NCBI GenBank assembly: GCA_052117605.1
Contig: JBQKIT010000015.1
From: CAG-791 sp000431495
GTDB lineage: Bacteria > Bacillota > Clostridia > Lachnospirales > Lachnospiraceae
Direction: 5' to 3' (one strand)
DNA length: 64,000 nt
This document shows, piece by piece, positions 16,627-25,090 of the stretch. Each line of letters begins with the position of its first letter. Within the stretch, counting starts at the first letter, position 1. A program made the position numbers and the translations under genes. The notes beneath the pieces are model-generated. The model was not told the DNA's origin. It was given only the letters and a program-made list of their open reading frames with translations, and made no database searches.

Positions 16627-17571
16627 TCAGCGCTCTGCCCGCATCGGATTGTGCAGGAAGTCCTCGTAGGTCAGGCGGATTCCCTCATCCAGAGAGGTCT
16701 TTGCTTCCCAGCCCATCTCTTTACTCTTGGATACGTCCAGGAGCTTTCTGGGGGTCCCGTTCGGCTTGGAGGTATCCCAGCGGATTTCTCCGGTGTAGCC
16801 GATGATGGCTGCCACCTTCTCTGTCAGCTCCTTGATGGTCAGCTCCTTTCCTGTTCCTGCATTGACGGTTTCGTTTCCGGAATAGTTGTTCATCAGGAAC
16901 ACGCAGAGGTTTGCAAGATCATCCACATAGAGGAACTCGCGAAGCGGCGAGCCATCTCCCCAGCAGGTCACATAGGGAAGGTTCTGCTCCTTCGCCTCAT
17001 GGAATCTGCGGATCAGCGCAGGGAGCACATGGCTGTGTGTCGGATGATAGTTGTCATTCGGGCCGTAGAGGTTTGTCGGCATTACGGAGATGTAGTCCGT
17101 TCCGTACTGACGGTTTAAGAACTCGCAGTACTTAAGGCCGGAAATTTTGGCGAGGGCATATGCCTCGTTGGTCTTTTCAAGCGGTCCCGACAGGAGACAG
17201 TCCTCTGTCATCGGCTGCGGTGCCATGCGGGGATAAATGCAGGAGCTTCCGAGGAATTCCAGCTTCCTGCAGCCGTTCTTCCACGCGCTGTGCACAACAT
17301 TCATCTCCAGAATCATGTTGTCATACATAAAGTCGGCCAGAGCTTCCTCATTTGCCACAATGCCGCCCACCTTTGCTGCAGCAAGAAAAACATAATCCGG
17401 CTTTTCCGCGGCAAAAAACTCTTCCACTGCATCCTGTCTGGTCAGATCCAGCTCCTTGTGTGTGCGGGTGATGATATTCGTATATCCCTGGCGCTCCAGC
17501 TCTCTCTTAATCGCAGAGCCAACCATTCCGCGATGGCCTGCCACGTAAATTTTCGCATTTTTTTCCATCAT
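16627..17571 (-). CDS. fcl: GDP-L-fucose synthase
   Basis: Epimerises and reduces GDP-4-keto-6-deoxymannose to GDP-L-fucose with NADPH. The 314-aa short-chain dehydrogenase-fold protein starts IYVAGHRGMVGSAIKREL (nucleotide-binding glycine motif). It carries the catalytic pair in YALAKISGLKYCEF, the family stretch PTNLYGPNDNYHPTHSHVLP, and WGDGSPLREFLYVDDLA. Length and motifs are standard. It lies between gmd and manC, so the three together make GDP-fucose. Two ATG codons (17571 and 17568) are equally possible starts. Confidence 0.96.
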   Translation of the reverse strand: MMEKNAKIYVAGHRGMVGSAIKRELERQGYTNIITRTHKELDLTRQDAVEEFFAAEKPDYVFLAAAKVGGIVANEEALADFMYDNMILEMNVVHSAWKNGCRKLEFLGSSCIYPRMAPQPMTEDCLLSGPLEKTNEAYALAKISGLKYCEFLNRQYGTDYISVMPTNLYGPNDNYHPTHSHVLPALIRRFHEAKEQNLPYVTCWGDGSPLREFLYVDDLANLCVFLMNNYSGNETVNAGTGKELTIKELTEKVAAIIGYTGEIRWDTSKPNGTPRKLLDVSKSKEMGWEAKTSLDEGIRLTYEDFLHNPMRAER

Positions 17572-17601
17572 AGCTTCTGTACTTCCTTTCCGGCCCGGAG
17601 A

Positions 17602-18669
17602 TTATTTCTCCAGCTTCTTTTTGATTTCTTCCTGCTCATGCTCTACCGCAACCTTCTGCATGTCGTGCTCTACCATGATGCGGACAAGCTCCTCGAAGGT
17701 TGTCTTGGTCGGATTCCAGCCAAGGTGCGTCTTCGCCTTGGTGGGATCGCCCCAAAGATTTACGACATCGGTCGGGCGATAGAAGTCCGGAGAGACCTCA
17801 ACAAGCACCTTTCCGGTTGCCTTGTCGATTCCCTTTTCATTCATGCCCTCGCCCTGCCACTCGAGCTCAATGCCGGCATCGTGGAAGGCAAGCTGTGCAA
17901 ACTCGCGGACCGAATGCTGCTCGCCGGTTGCGATGACGAAATCCTCCGGCTCCTTGTTCTGCAGAATCAGCCACATGCACTCGACATAGTCCTTTGCGTA
18001 GCCCCAGTCGCGGAGAGAGGACAGATTTCCAAGATAAAGCTTGTCCTGCAGTCCCTGTGCGATTCTGGCTGCTGCAAGGGTTATTTTTCTTGTAACAAAG
18101 GTCTCGCCGCGGCGCTCGGACTCGTGATTGAACAGAATTCCGGAGCAGGCGAACATGCCGTAGGCTTCCCGATATTCCTTGACGATCCAGTAGCCGTACT
18201 GCTTCGCGACGGCATACGGGCTGTAGGGATGGAACGGGGTTGTCTCGCGCTGCGGAACCTCCTCCACCTTGCCGAAAAGCTCCGAGGTGGATGCCTGATA
18301 AATGCGGCAGGTATCCTTCAGGCCGCACAGGCGGACCGCTTCCAGGACACGCAGAACTCCGATGGCATCCACGTCTGCCGTGAACTCCGGAACATCAAAG
18401 GAAACCTGAACGTGGGACTGTGCAGCGAGGTTGTAGATTTCATCCGGGCGAACCTTGCTGATAACCTGCATCATGCTCATCGAATCGCCGAGATCTCCGT
18501 AATGGAGATGGAAGTGCGGGTTGTTCTCCAGATGTGCAATTCTCTCGCGATAATCCACGGAGGAACGACGAATGATTCCGTGTACTTCATATCCCTTTTC
18601 CAGAAGGAACTCCGAAAGGTAGGATCCGTCCTGTCCGGTAACGCCGGTGATCAGAGCTGTCTTTGCCAT
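17602..18669 (-). CDS. gmd: GDP-mannose 4,6-dehydratase
   Basis: Converts GDP-mannose to GDP-4-keto-6-deoxy-D-mannose with bound NADP. The 355-aa protein begins KTALITGVTGQDGSYLSEFL and contains GIIRRSSVDYRERI, YNLAAQSHVQVSF, the active-site YAVAKQYGYWIVKEYREAYG and the C-terminal YFRPTDV-like FYRPTDVVNLWGDPTKAKT. The ATG at 18669 follows an AGAGGAGAAAAA ribosome site; upstream in-frame codons add a sequence unlike the family. It is the first gene of the minus-strand glycan operon, divergent from an AraC regulator 300 bp away. Confidence 0.97.
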   Translation of the reverse strand: MAKTALITGVTGQDGSYLSEFLLEKGYEVHGIIRRSSVDYRERIAHLENNPHFHLHYGDLGDSMSMMQVISKVRPDEIYNLAAQSHVQVSFDVPEFTADVDAIGVLRVLEAVRLCGLKDTCRIYQASTSELFGKVEEVPQRETTPFHPYSPYAVAKQYGYWIVKEYREAYGMFACSGILFNHESERRGETFVTRKITLAAARIAQGLQDKLYLGNLSSLRDWGYAKDYVECMWLILQNKEPEDFVIATGEQHSVREFAQLAFHDAGIELEWQGEGMNEKGIDKATGKVLVEVSPDFYRPTDVVNLWGDPTKAKTHLGWNPTKTTFEELVRIMVEHDMQKVAVEHEQEEIKKKLEK

Positions 18670-18973
18670 ATTTTTTCTCCTCTGTCTTGCTGTTTGTCTG
18701 TCATGGTTTTGCTCCTGCCGCAAAGCCAAAGAAGCCCGAAGCGGTCCGGAGCGGTTACTTTCCAATTATTACTGGTACAATCTTGACATTTCGTATTTCA
18801 TGTCAACATATTAATCATAGCATATGATTTCAATGTTTCCATGCACGATGCTGTCCTGTTTTGCATTTGCAGTAGCACAAAGTTGATCATCTGCAGTGTG
18901 GGGAAAGCACGGTGTGTGTTCCCCGGAAACAGGCGCGGGAAGTGTTTGAAAAACGTTCAGAAAGAGGCAGGCC
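18670..18973. promoter_or_regulatory. Divergent regulatory region with a 7-bp inverted repeat
   Basis: The 304-bp space between gmd and the AraC gene holds a perfect inverted repeat, TTGACAT (18783-18789) and ATGTCAA (18800-18806), with a 10-bp spacer. Each arm reads as a -35-like TTGACA on its own strand, so two divergent promoters would share the site. On the plus strand CATATT lies 18 bp downstream as a fair -10; on the minus strand no good -10 is seen. The element may be an operator for the glycan operon and the regulator. No gene is seen in the interval. Confidence 0.4.
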
Positions 18974-19876
18974 ATGGCTCAGACAGCAGAATTTCACGGT
19001 GATCTTGTCACCTCTCATCGAAACATTTACACACCATCCTCCTTTGCAAGGGAATGCCTTCTTCACCTGCAGGAGGCCGGTTCTCTTCGGGCCGCAAAGC
19101 CCCATACCAGCAAGAGAAGCGGCCTGTCCTCTTACCTTTTTTTCCTGGTTGTCTCCGGAAGCGGTAGCCTGTCCGTATCCGGGCATGATTATGTTCTGCG
19201 CAAGGGCGATTGTGTTTTCCTGGACTGTCTGAATTCCTATTCACATACGACCTCCCGGAATCTTTGGGAGCTGAAATGGGTGCATTTCAACGGAAGTCAG
19301 ATGCCCGGCATTTACCGAAAGTTTCTGGAACGGAATTCCGGTCCTGTTTTTCATCCTGCCACCGAAGCTATGACCGGACAGTTTCTTACGCTTCTGGACA
19401 GCATTTATGACATCTCCCTCTCCGACTGCTATACAAGGGATATGAAGCTCAATGAGGCCCTCTCTTCTCTTCTGTCACGGACCATGGAGGAGGCCTGGAA
19501 TCCCCAGGGAAAATTCTCCTCTGCCATTTGTTCGGACCGCGAGGGAGGCAGCGTGCCTTCCGAAAGCAGCATCGCCGACGTCCGGGATTACCTGGATCTG
19601 CACTACGCAGAGGACCTGTCCCTCGATTTTCTTGCGGAGCAATTCCACTTCAACAAGTATTACCTCATGCGGCGGTTTCGCCAGCAGTACGGCACAACCA
19701 TCGGAAATTACCTGATCCATGCCCGCATCGGAGCAGCCAAAAAGCTCCTGCGCTTCTCCGATATTTCTCTGGAGGAGGCAGGAGCCCGTGTCGGCATCCG
19801 CGATGCCAATTATTTCTCTCGTATTTTCAAAAAGGTGGAGGGGATCACCCCCAGCCAGTACCGGAAGTTGTGGTGA
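18974..19876 (+). CDS. AraC-family transcriptional regulator
   Basis: A 300-aa regulator. The N-terminal part (residues 50-110) looks like a cupin sensing domain with the family pattern GSGSLSVSGHDYVLRKGDC. The last 100 residues are the two-helix-turn-helix AraC module: DLSLDFLAEQFHFNKYYLMR, then the second motif SLEEAGARVGIRDANYFSRI and the closing GITPSQYRKLW. It is divergent from gmd and lies next to a palindromic site, so it may control the glycan operon, probably in response to a sugar; that link is inferred from position. A GAGGCAGG precedes the ATG. The gene is followed at once by repeat array C. Confidence 0.9.
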   Translation: MAQTAEFHGDLVTSHRNIYTPSSFARECLLHLQEAGSLRAAKPHTSKRSGLSSYLFFLVVSGSGSLSVSGHDYVLRKGDCVFLDCLNSYSHTTSRNLWELKWVHFNGSQMPGIYRKFLERNSGPVFHPATEAMTGQFLTLLDSIYDISLSDCYTRDMKLNEALSSLLSRTMEEAWNPQGKFSSAICSDREGGSVPSESSIADVRDYLDLHYAEDLSLDFLAEQFHFNKYYLMRRFRQQYGTTIGNYLIHARIGAAKKLLRFSDISLEEAGARVGIRDANYFSRIFKKVEGITPSQYRKLW

Positions 19877-19929
19877 AGCCGGCGGCATTCTTGGTAAGGC
19901 TGGCACCGTTTAGCTGGCACCATTTCTCG

Positions 19930-20338
19930 GCAGGATTGCTTGTCTGCGTGATTCCCACCGAGGAAATTCATCCTGATTTGAAGAAATTTCTGTACAGGGA
20001 TGATTCCCGCCGGAGGAAATTCATCCTGTTTTGAAGAAATTTCTGTGCAGGGATGATTTCCGTCGGAGAAATGCATCCTGATTCGACGGAATTGCTCGGC
20101 AGGGATGATTTCCACCGGAGAAATGCATCCTGTTTCGACAGAATTGCTCAGCAGGGATGATTCCCGCCGGAGAATTGCATCCTGATTCGACAGAATTGCT
20201 CAGCAGGGATGATTCCCACCGGAGAATTGCATCCTGTTTCGGCAGAATTGCTCGGCAGGGATGATTCCCGCCGGAGAATTGCATCCTGTTTCGACAGAAT
20301 TGCTCGACAGGGATGATTCCCAACAGGCAAGCGCCCTG
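19930..20338. repeat. 52-bp tandem repeat array C, about seven to eight units
   Basis: GGGATGATT marks unit starts at 19997, 20050, 20102, 20154, 20206, 20258 and 20310, with a related copy near 19945; steps are 52 bp except one of 53. Each unit also carries GCATCC or TCATCC about 24 bp on, so GGATG and CATCC pentamers alternate as possible short hairpins. The array fills the gap between the convergent AraC and queA genes and ends one to two bases from the queA stop. Open frames on the minus strand here (19810-20359) are products of the repeats. Confidence 0.88.
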
Positions 20339-20339
20339 T

Positions 20340-21440
20340 TTAATGGAAGTAGCACGCATCCCCGAAGCTGAAGAAGCGGTATTTCTCCTTCACCGCTTCC
20401 CGATATGCGTTCAGAACATGATCTCTTCCTGCAAAGGCTGAGACCAGCATCACCAGTGTGGACTCCGGCAGATGAAAATTGGTGATCAATCCGTCCATCA
20501 CTTTGAAACGGTAGCCCGGATAAATGAAGATGGAGGTGTTGTCTGCCCCTGCATGCACAATGCCGTTCTCATCTGCTGCAGACTCTACGGTGCGGCAGCT
20601 GGTGGTTCCAACACAGATGACGCGTTTTCCCCTGGCATGGGTCTCGTTGATGAGATCTGCGGCAGCTGGCGGTACGTTGTACCACTCAGTGTGCATGTGA
20701 TGCTTCGTCACATCATCCACCTTGACCGGGCGGAAGGTTCCAAGCCCTACATGAAGCGTGACATAGGCCAGATTGACTCCCTTGTCCTGAATCTTTTTCA
20801 GAAGCTCCTCGGTAAAATGAAGCCCTGCCGTCGGCGCTGCCGCGCTTCCGTCAAACTTCGCATACACCGTCTGGTACATGTTCGGATCTTCCAGCTTGTG
20901 TGTGATGTACGGAGGAAGCGGCATCTCACCGAGCCGGTCCAGCACCTCCTCAAAAATTCCATCATAATAAAACTTCACCAGACGATTTCCATCGTCCAGA
21001 ACATCCATGATTTCTGCGGTCAACGCGCCGTCGCCAAAAGTCACTCTCGCTCCCGGGCGAAGCTTCTTGCCGGGACGCACCAATGTTTCCCAGACATCAT
21101 TCTCGCGCCGCTTCAACAACAGAATTTCCGCATTTGCGCCGGTTCCCTCCTTGGTTCCGAGGAGTCTTGCCGGAATCACTCTGGTGTTGTTCAGAACCAG
21201 CGTCTCTCCCGGCTCCAGGTAATCAATAATGTCATGGAAAACCTTATGCTCCAGCTCACCGGTATTCCGGTCAATGCAGAGCATTCTGCAGCCGTCCCTC
21301 TGCTCATTGGGATCCTGCGCAATCAATTCCTTTGGCAGGTCAAAATAATAATCCGCGGTCTTGTGTCCAAGAGGCACATTCCCGCCGCTCCCTGCTCCCG
21401 CCTCGTTTGCGGGAGTAATGTTCTCGTTGATTTCACTCAT
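20340..21440 (-). CDS. queA: S-adenosylmethionine:tRNA ribosyltransferase-isomerase
   Basis: Transfers the ribosyl part of SAM to 7-aminomethyl-7-deazaguanine in tRNA, making epoxyqueuosine. The 366-aa product is of family length with a short extra N-terminal stretch. Family motifs include YYFDLPKELIAQDPNEQRD, TLVLNNTRVIPARL, PTAGLHFTEELL in the core, LHVGLGTFRPVKVDDV, and the C-terminal TNFHLPESTLVMLVSAF. It lies alone between repeat arrays C and D. No tgt or queuosine riboswitch is seen next to it. Confidence 0.97.
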   Translation of the reverse strand: MSEINENITPANEAGAGSGGNVPLGHKTADYYFDLPKELIAQDPNEQRDGCRMLCIDRNTGELEHKVFHDIIDYLEPGETLVLNNTRVIPARLLGTKEGTGANAEILLLKRRENDVWETLVRPGKKLRPGARVTFGDGALTAEIMDVLDDGNRLVKFYYDGIFEEVLDRLGEMPLPPYITHKLEDPNMYQTVYAKFDGSAAAPTAGLHFTEELLKKIQDKGVNLAYVTLHVGLGTFRPVKVDDVTKHHMHTEWYNVPPAAADLINETHARGKRVICVGTTSCRTVESAADENGIVHAGADNTSIFIYPGYRFKVMDGLITNFHLPESTLVMLVSAFAGRDHVLNAYREAVKEKYRFFSFGDACYFH

Positions 21441-21559
21441 GTTGTTTTTTGCCTTTGTTTCTTGCCTTTGTTCTTACTTTTGCTTTTTGAGATCTCAGCT
21501 TTGTGTTTGAGGCTTCACTTTGGAGCCTCAGCTTTGCGTTTGAGCCGTAGTCCACCTGA

Positions 21560-21828
21560 TTTGCGAACAATGCATCTCTATCTGCTGATGCTGAGATTTG
21601 AGGATGCTTTTCAGGCTGTCAATGCATCCCTAAAGTGCTTTCATGGCCTTGAGGGATGCGTTTCCCCTTGGAAAAGCATCCCTCAGCGGACTTTTCATCG
21701 AATAGAGATGCTTCCGTCGCTCGAAAAGCATCCCTCAGCGAATTTTTCATCGAATAGGGATGCTTCCGCCACCCAAAAACATCCTCAGCCAAGGATTTCA
21801 TCGAATAGGGATGCTTCCCCAGCCTGCA
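21560..21828. repeat. 52-bp tandem repeat array D, about four units
   Basis: Between queA and the M18 aminopeptidase (21441-21863), phase-matched GCATCC/ACATCC positions fall at about 21625, 21676, 21728 and 21779, giving steps of 51-52 bp. Units contain GGGATGCTTCCGCC or a variant and AAAAGCATCCCTCAGCG. The left edge (about 21568-21616), with CATCTCTATCTGCTG then GATTTGAGGATGC, closely matches the left edge of site E near 61575. The first 120 bp of the gap (21441-21560) is Thr- and Gly-rich in reading but has no recognisable feature. Confidence 0.85.
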
Positions 21829-21863
21829 CTTCTCACCCACAGTGGTGTCTGAGGAATCTTGTT

Positions 21864-23324
21864 TTACGCGTTTCTGAGATTGGCATCGCGAAGGAACGCC
21901 TTGTAGCCGCGGTATGCCTCGTAGAGGTCCGCCTTGGAAATTGCCTCCGCCGGAGAATGCATCGACAGTACCGGAACGCCGCTGTCAATAACGTTCATGC
22001 CGTACAGTGCAAGGATGTAAGCGATGGTTCCGCCGCCGCCGACGTCTACCTTGCCAAGCTCTGCGGTCTGGGTAACAACGCCCTCCTTGCTGAAAATATC
22101 GCGAAGATGCGCGATGAACTCAGCGTTGGCATCGTTGGAGCCGCTCTTTCCGCGGGAGCCCGTAAACTTGTTGAAGACCATTCCGCGTCCAAGGAAGGCC
22201 GTGTTCTTCTCATCGAAGCACTCGCTCCAGTTCGGATCAAAGGCAGAGGATACATCGCTGGAGAGCATGTCGGAGTTTGCAAGGCAGCGGCGGAGCTTGA
22301 GCTCTGTGTACTCCCCGCGAAGGTTCATGACCTCAGCCAGTGCATTTTCAAAATAATGGGACTGCATTCCGGTTGCGCCGACCGATCCGATCTCCTCCTT
22401 GTCTACCAGAAGGCAGACACTGGTGCGCTCCGGTGCTCCGTTCTCCCCGTCGAATTCCCCATCCAGGATTGCGCGGAAGGAGGGATATGCGCAAACCCGG
22501 TCATCATGTCCGTAGCCAAGGATCATGCTGCGGTCAAAGCCTGCGTCTCTCGCAGGACCTGCGGGAACGACTTCCAGCTCTGCGGACTCAAAATCATCCT
22601 CCTTGATGCCGTACATCTCTTCCAGAATGGCGAGAAGAGAATTCTTGACAGCCTCCTTCGGAAGCTCCTCTTTCTTTTTCCCGGACTTGGTCTTCGCATC
22701 AATGATGATCGGCTTATTGCCAATGATAAGGTCAAGCGCCTCGCCCTCAACGACCTCGGCCGCCTTCTTCTGCATCTGATCCTGTGCGAGGTGAATCAGA
22801 AGATCGGAAATAAAGAATACCGGATCGTCTGCATCCTCACCGACATTCAGAACAACCGTCTCGCCGTCCTTTTTTACGATCACGCCGTGAATGGCAAGAG
22901 GTCTTGCGACAAACTGATACTTCTTGATGCCGCCGTAGTAATGGGTATCAAGATATCCGTAGCCGCCCTTCTCATACAGAGGGTTCTGCTTGACATCCAT
23001 GCGGGGGCTGTCAATGTGTGCGCCCAGAATATTGACGCCCTCCTCCATGGGACGCGTCCCGAGGCGGAACAGCACCATCGACTTATTCATCCAGGTCATG
23101 TATACCTTGTCGCCGGGCTGAAGCTTTTTCCCATTCTTCTCTGCCTCCTCGATGGCACGGGAGAGCTCTACGTATCCGGCATCCTCCGCCGCATTCACAA
23201 AGGAGTCCACACACTCTCTTTCCGTCTTGTTCTCGGAAATGAACCTGCGATAATCCTCCGCAAAGGTAAAACAGTTCTTCTGTCTCTCCAGATCATAGGT
23301 ATTCCACACATTTACTCGTTCCAT
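21864..23324 (-). CDS. M18-family aminopeptidase
   Basis: A 486-aa cytosolic metallo-aminopeptidase (M18, aspartyl/leucyl aminopeptidase type) that trims N-terminal residues from peptides. Metal and active-site motifs are present: NILGAHIDSPRMD near residue 95, DKEEIGSVGATG near 305, and the C-terminal VLSMHSPAEAISKADLYEAY with the last ligand histidine. YLDTHYYGGIKKYQFVARPL is also typical. AAAGGAGC lies just before the ATG. It could process peptides brought in by Opp systems, though the opp operon is far away in the window. The gene starts 16 bp after the membrane-protein gene and is probably co-transcribed with it. Confidence 0.93.
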   Translation of the reverse strand: MERVNVWNTYDLERQKNCFTFAEDYRRFISENKTERECVDSFVNAAEDAGYVELSRAIEEAEKNGKKLQPGDKVYMTWMNKSMVLFRLGTRPMEEGVNILGAHIDSPRMDVKQNPLYEKGGYGYLDTHYYGGIKKYQFVARPLAIHGVIVKKDGETVVLNVGEDADDPVFFISDLLIHLAQDQMQKKAAEVVEGEALDLIIGNKPIIIDAKTKSGKKKEELPKEAVKNSLLAILEEMYGIKEDDFESAELEVVPAGPARDAGFDRSMILGYGHDDRVCAYPSFRAILDGEFDGENGAPERTSVCLLVDKEEIGSVGATGMQSHYFENALAEVMNLRGEYTELKLRRCLANSDMLSSDVSSAFDPNWSECFDEKNTAFLGRGMVFNKFTGSRGKSGSNDANAEFIAHLRDIFSKEGVVTQTAELGKVDVGGGGTIAYILALYGMNVIDSGVPVLSMHSPAEAISKADLYEAYRGYKAFLRDANLRNA

Positions 23325-23340
23325 TTTTTTGCTCCTTTCT

Positions 23341-24999
23341 TTACCCGCTTATCCCGCGGATACTGTTTTTCCCATAATATTCACTCATTTTCTGATTGAT
23401 CCAGTCGTCCGGATCCTCACTGACATCCTCAAAATAGAGAAGATTCGGCTGCACGGTATAGCGTGGCAGCACGGCGTCCTGCTCCCTGGGATTTTTCAGA
23501 ATACGAAGCCTTTCTTCGTTCTCTCTTCCGTACTGCGCGGCAGAGCCATCCAAAAGCTCGGATACCGCGCTGGTTCCGGTGTAGAAATCCGGATTTCCCT
23601 TTACTGCAAGGAGCGAGAACACGATGAAAAACAGAAGAATCGCCCGGACAAAACCGCCTGCACCATTCCGCAGACAGGACGCTGCCGATGCATTCTGCAG
23701 ACAGGACACGGCCGATGCATTCTGCTCCTTCGAAAACCGTCTGTACAGTCCACCGACAAGATACCACTCCAGAAGGAGCAGTACAAGCACGGCATGCAGC
23801 CAGAAGGTGCTCTGAATTCTCCCGGCATCCATATTTCCCTGCGCATAGAGGGCCGGCGTCACGACACAGCTCACGATGCCATAGGCAAGAACCGCAGCAG
23901 GGAAGGGAGCCGTAAAGCCTAGCTGCACCGCCTGTGCGCCGCTGCCCGTCTCCGAAGCCGCAGCACCGCCCGCTTTTGCGTTCGCTCCGGAAAATTCAAT
24001 CTCCGCAAAGCCCATCCAGAAAATCACGCCGGCCAGTGCCAGAATCAGAAGAACCGCCCAGTTCATCCACTGATTCAGAGGATAGGACAAGGTGTAATAA
24101 AGGGAGAGCAGAATCGACTTCAGGGCTCCGTACCCTTCTGCCTCTCCTCCCCGGATCCGGTTTCCGGGAGAAAGACAGCTGACTGCAAATCCGCAGAGAT
24201 AAAAGGCTGCGGGAAGAAGTCGTCCGATTTTCCTTTTCACCAGATAAACGGCAAAAAGCACAGATACCACCGCAAAGGAGAGCGCGCTCAGGTAGTTTCC
24301 TCCCCCTGCCAGAAATCCCATGATGCAGGCAAGGACCAGAAACAGGCTCCGGTTTTTGCTTCTGACGCCGCAGACCGAGAGCACATAAAAGGCCAGATAC
24401 AGAAGGCCCGCCGAAAAGGTGAGCGTATAGTTTCCCGCCCCGCTGTACCAGTAGAAAGCCTCCACACGAAGACTGCCCTCCGGCATCCGCTGAACCATCA
24501 GAAAAAGCGCAAGCACCGTCATGCAGCGGCGGGCATAGCGGTTCATGCCAAGTGCCTTTTCCATCAGCGCATAGAAGAAAACCGCGACGCCGACATGAAG
24601 GGCCAGGAGAATGACCGCAGGTGTCAGCGCATACCAGGCTTCCCCAAAGGTGGCCGGGGATACGGTGGTGAACAGACAGGAGGTAAAATAACCGATCCAT
24701 GTCCGGTAATAGCGCACGGTTTCCGACAGTATTTTGTCGGCCACAGCAAGGAGGGAGCCGGTTGCCTCATAGACAAGCCGCGTTCCAAGTCCCATGGAAA
24801 AATCATCCGCCGACGGATAGTCGTATTTCCCGATAACAAGAACCGGAATCAGGGACAAAGCGTAAATCACAATCAGAAGGTAAGACAGCCGCCGAAGGTC
24901 ACAGCTTTTTTCCGGAGACAGCCACTTCCGCTTCGCAGGAGACATCCCGGGATACGTCCCCGAAGCTTTTATGCAGTTGCTTGGTTTGTTTTTCTTCAT
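23341..24999 (-). CDS. Polytopic membrane protein, DUF6056-like
   Basis: A 552-aa integral membrane protein with about ten to twelve hydrophobic segments. After a basic N-terminus comes LSYLLIVIYALSLIPVLVIG and then KYDYPSADDFSMGLG. An acidic pair soon after the first segment is typical of GT-C-like glycosyltransferases and of the DUF6056 group, so a lipid-linked sugar transferase or surface-glycan role is possible but unproven. Between two late membrane segments there is a small in-frame duplication, NASAVSCLQ then NASAASCLR (27-bp unit, copies at 23671 and 23698). The ATG at 24999 was chosen; an ATG at 25008 also fits. It lies just after the pheT terminator. Confidence 0.65.
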   Translation of the reverse strand: MKKNKPSNCIKASGTYPGMSPAKRKWLSPEKSCDLRRLSYLLIVIYALSLIPVLVIGKYDYPSADDFSMGLGTRLVYEATGSLLAVADKILSETVRYYRTWIGYFTSCLFTTVSPATFGEAWYALTPAVILLALHVGVAVFFYALMEKALGMNRYARRCMTVLALFLMVQRMPEGSLRVEAFYWYSGAGNYTLTFSAGLLYLAFYVLSVCGVRSKNRSLFLVLACIMGFLAGGGNYLSALSFAVVSVLFAVYLVKRKIGRLLPAAFYLCGFAVSCLSPGNRIRGGEAEGYGALKSILLSLYYTLSYPLNQWMNWAVLLILALAGVIFWMGFAEIEFSGANAKAGGAAASETGSGAQAVQLGFTAPFPAAVLAYGIVSCVVTPALYAQGNMDAGRIQSTFWLHAVLVLLLLEWYLVGGLYRRFSKEQNASAVSCLQNASAASCLRNGAGGFVRAILLFFIVFSLLAVKGNPDFYTGTSAVSELLDGSAAQYGRENEERLRILKNPREQDAVLPRYTVQPNLLYFEDVSEDPDDWINQKMSEYYGKNSIRGISG

Positions 25000-25025
25000 G
25001 ATCCCCATCCAGACCACATTGCTGT

Positions 25026-25060
25026 AAAAAAGGGCAGGGCCTTTGTGCGGCCTTGCCCTT
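25026..25060 (-). terminator. Rho-independent terminator of pheST
   Basis: On the minus strand a 12-bp stem (AAGGGCAAGGCC with GGCCCTGCCCTT, one G-U pair) and a 7-base loop are followed by a run of T. It begins about 30 bp after the pheT stop codon. Confidence 0.9.
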
Positions 25061-25090
25061 CCGAATTGCATTGACGTATTACATGAACAA

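Noticed and set aside
20472..23399. 975-codon open frame on the plus strand
   Set aside because: It lies antisense to queA and the M18 aminopeptidase, both certain genes, and runs through repeat array D. Its translation has no family-like motif. It is a codon-bias shadow.
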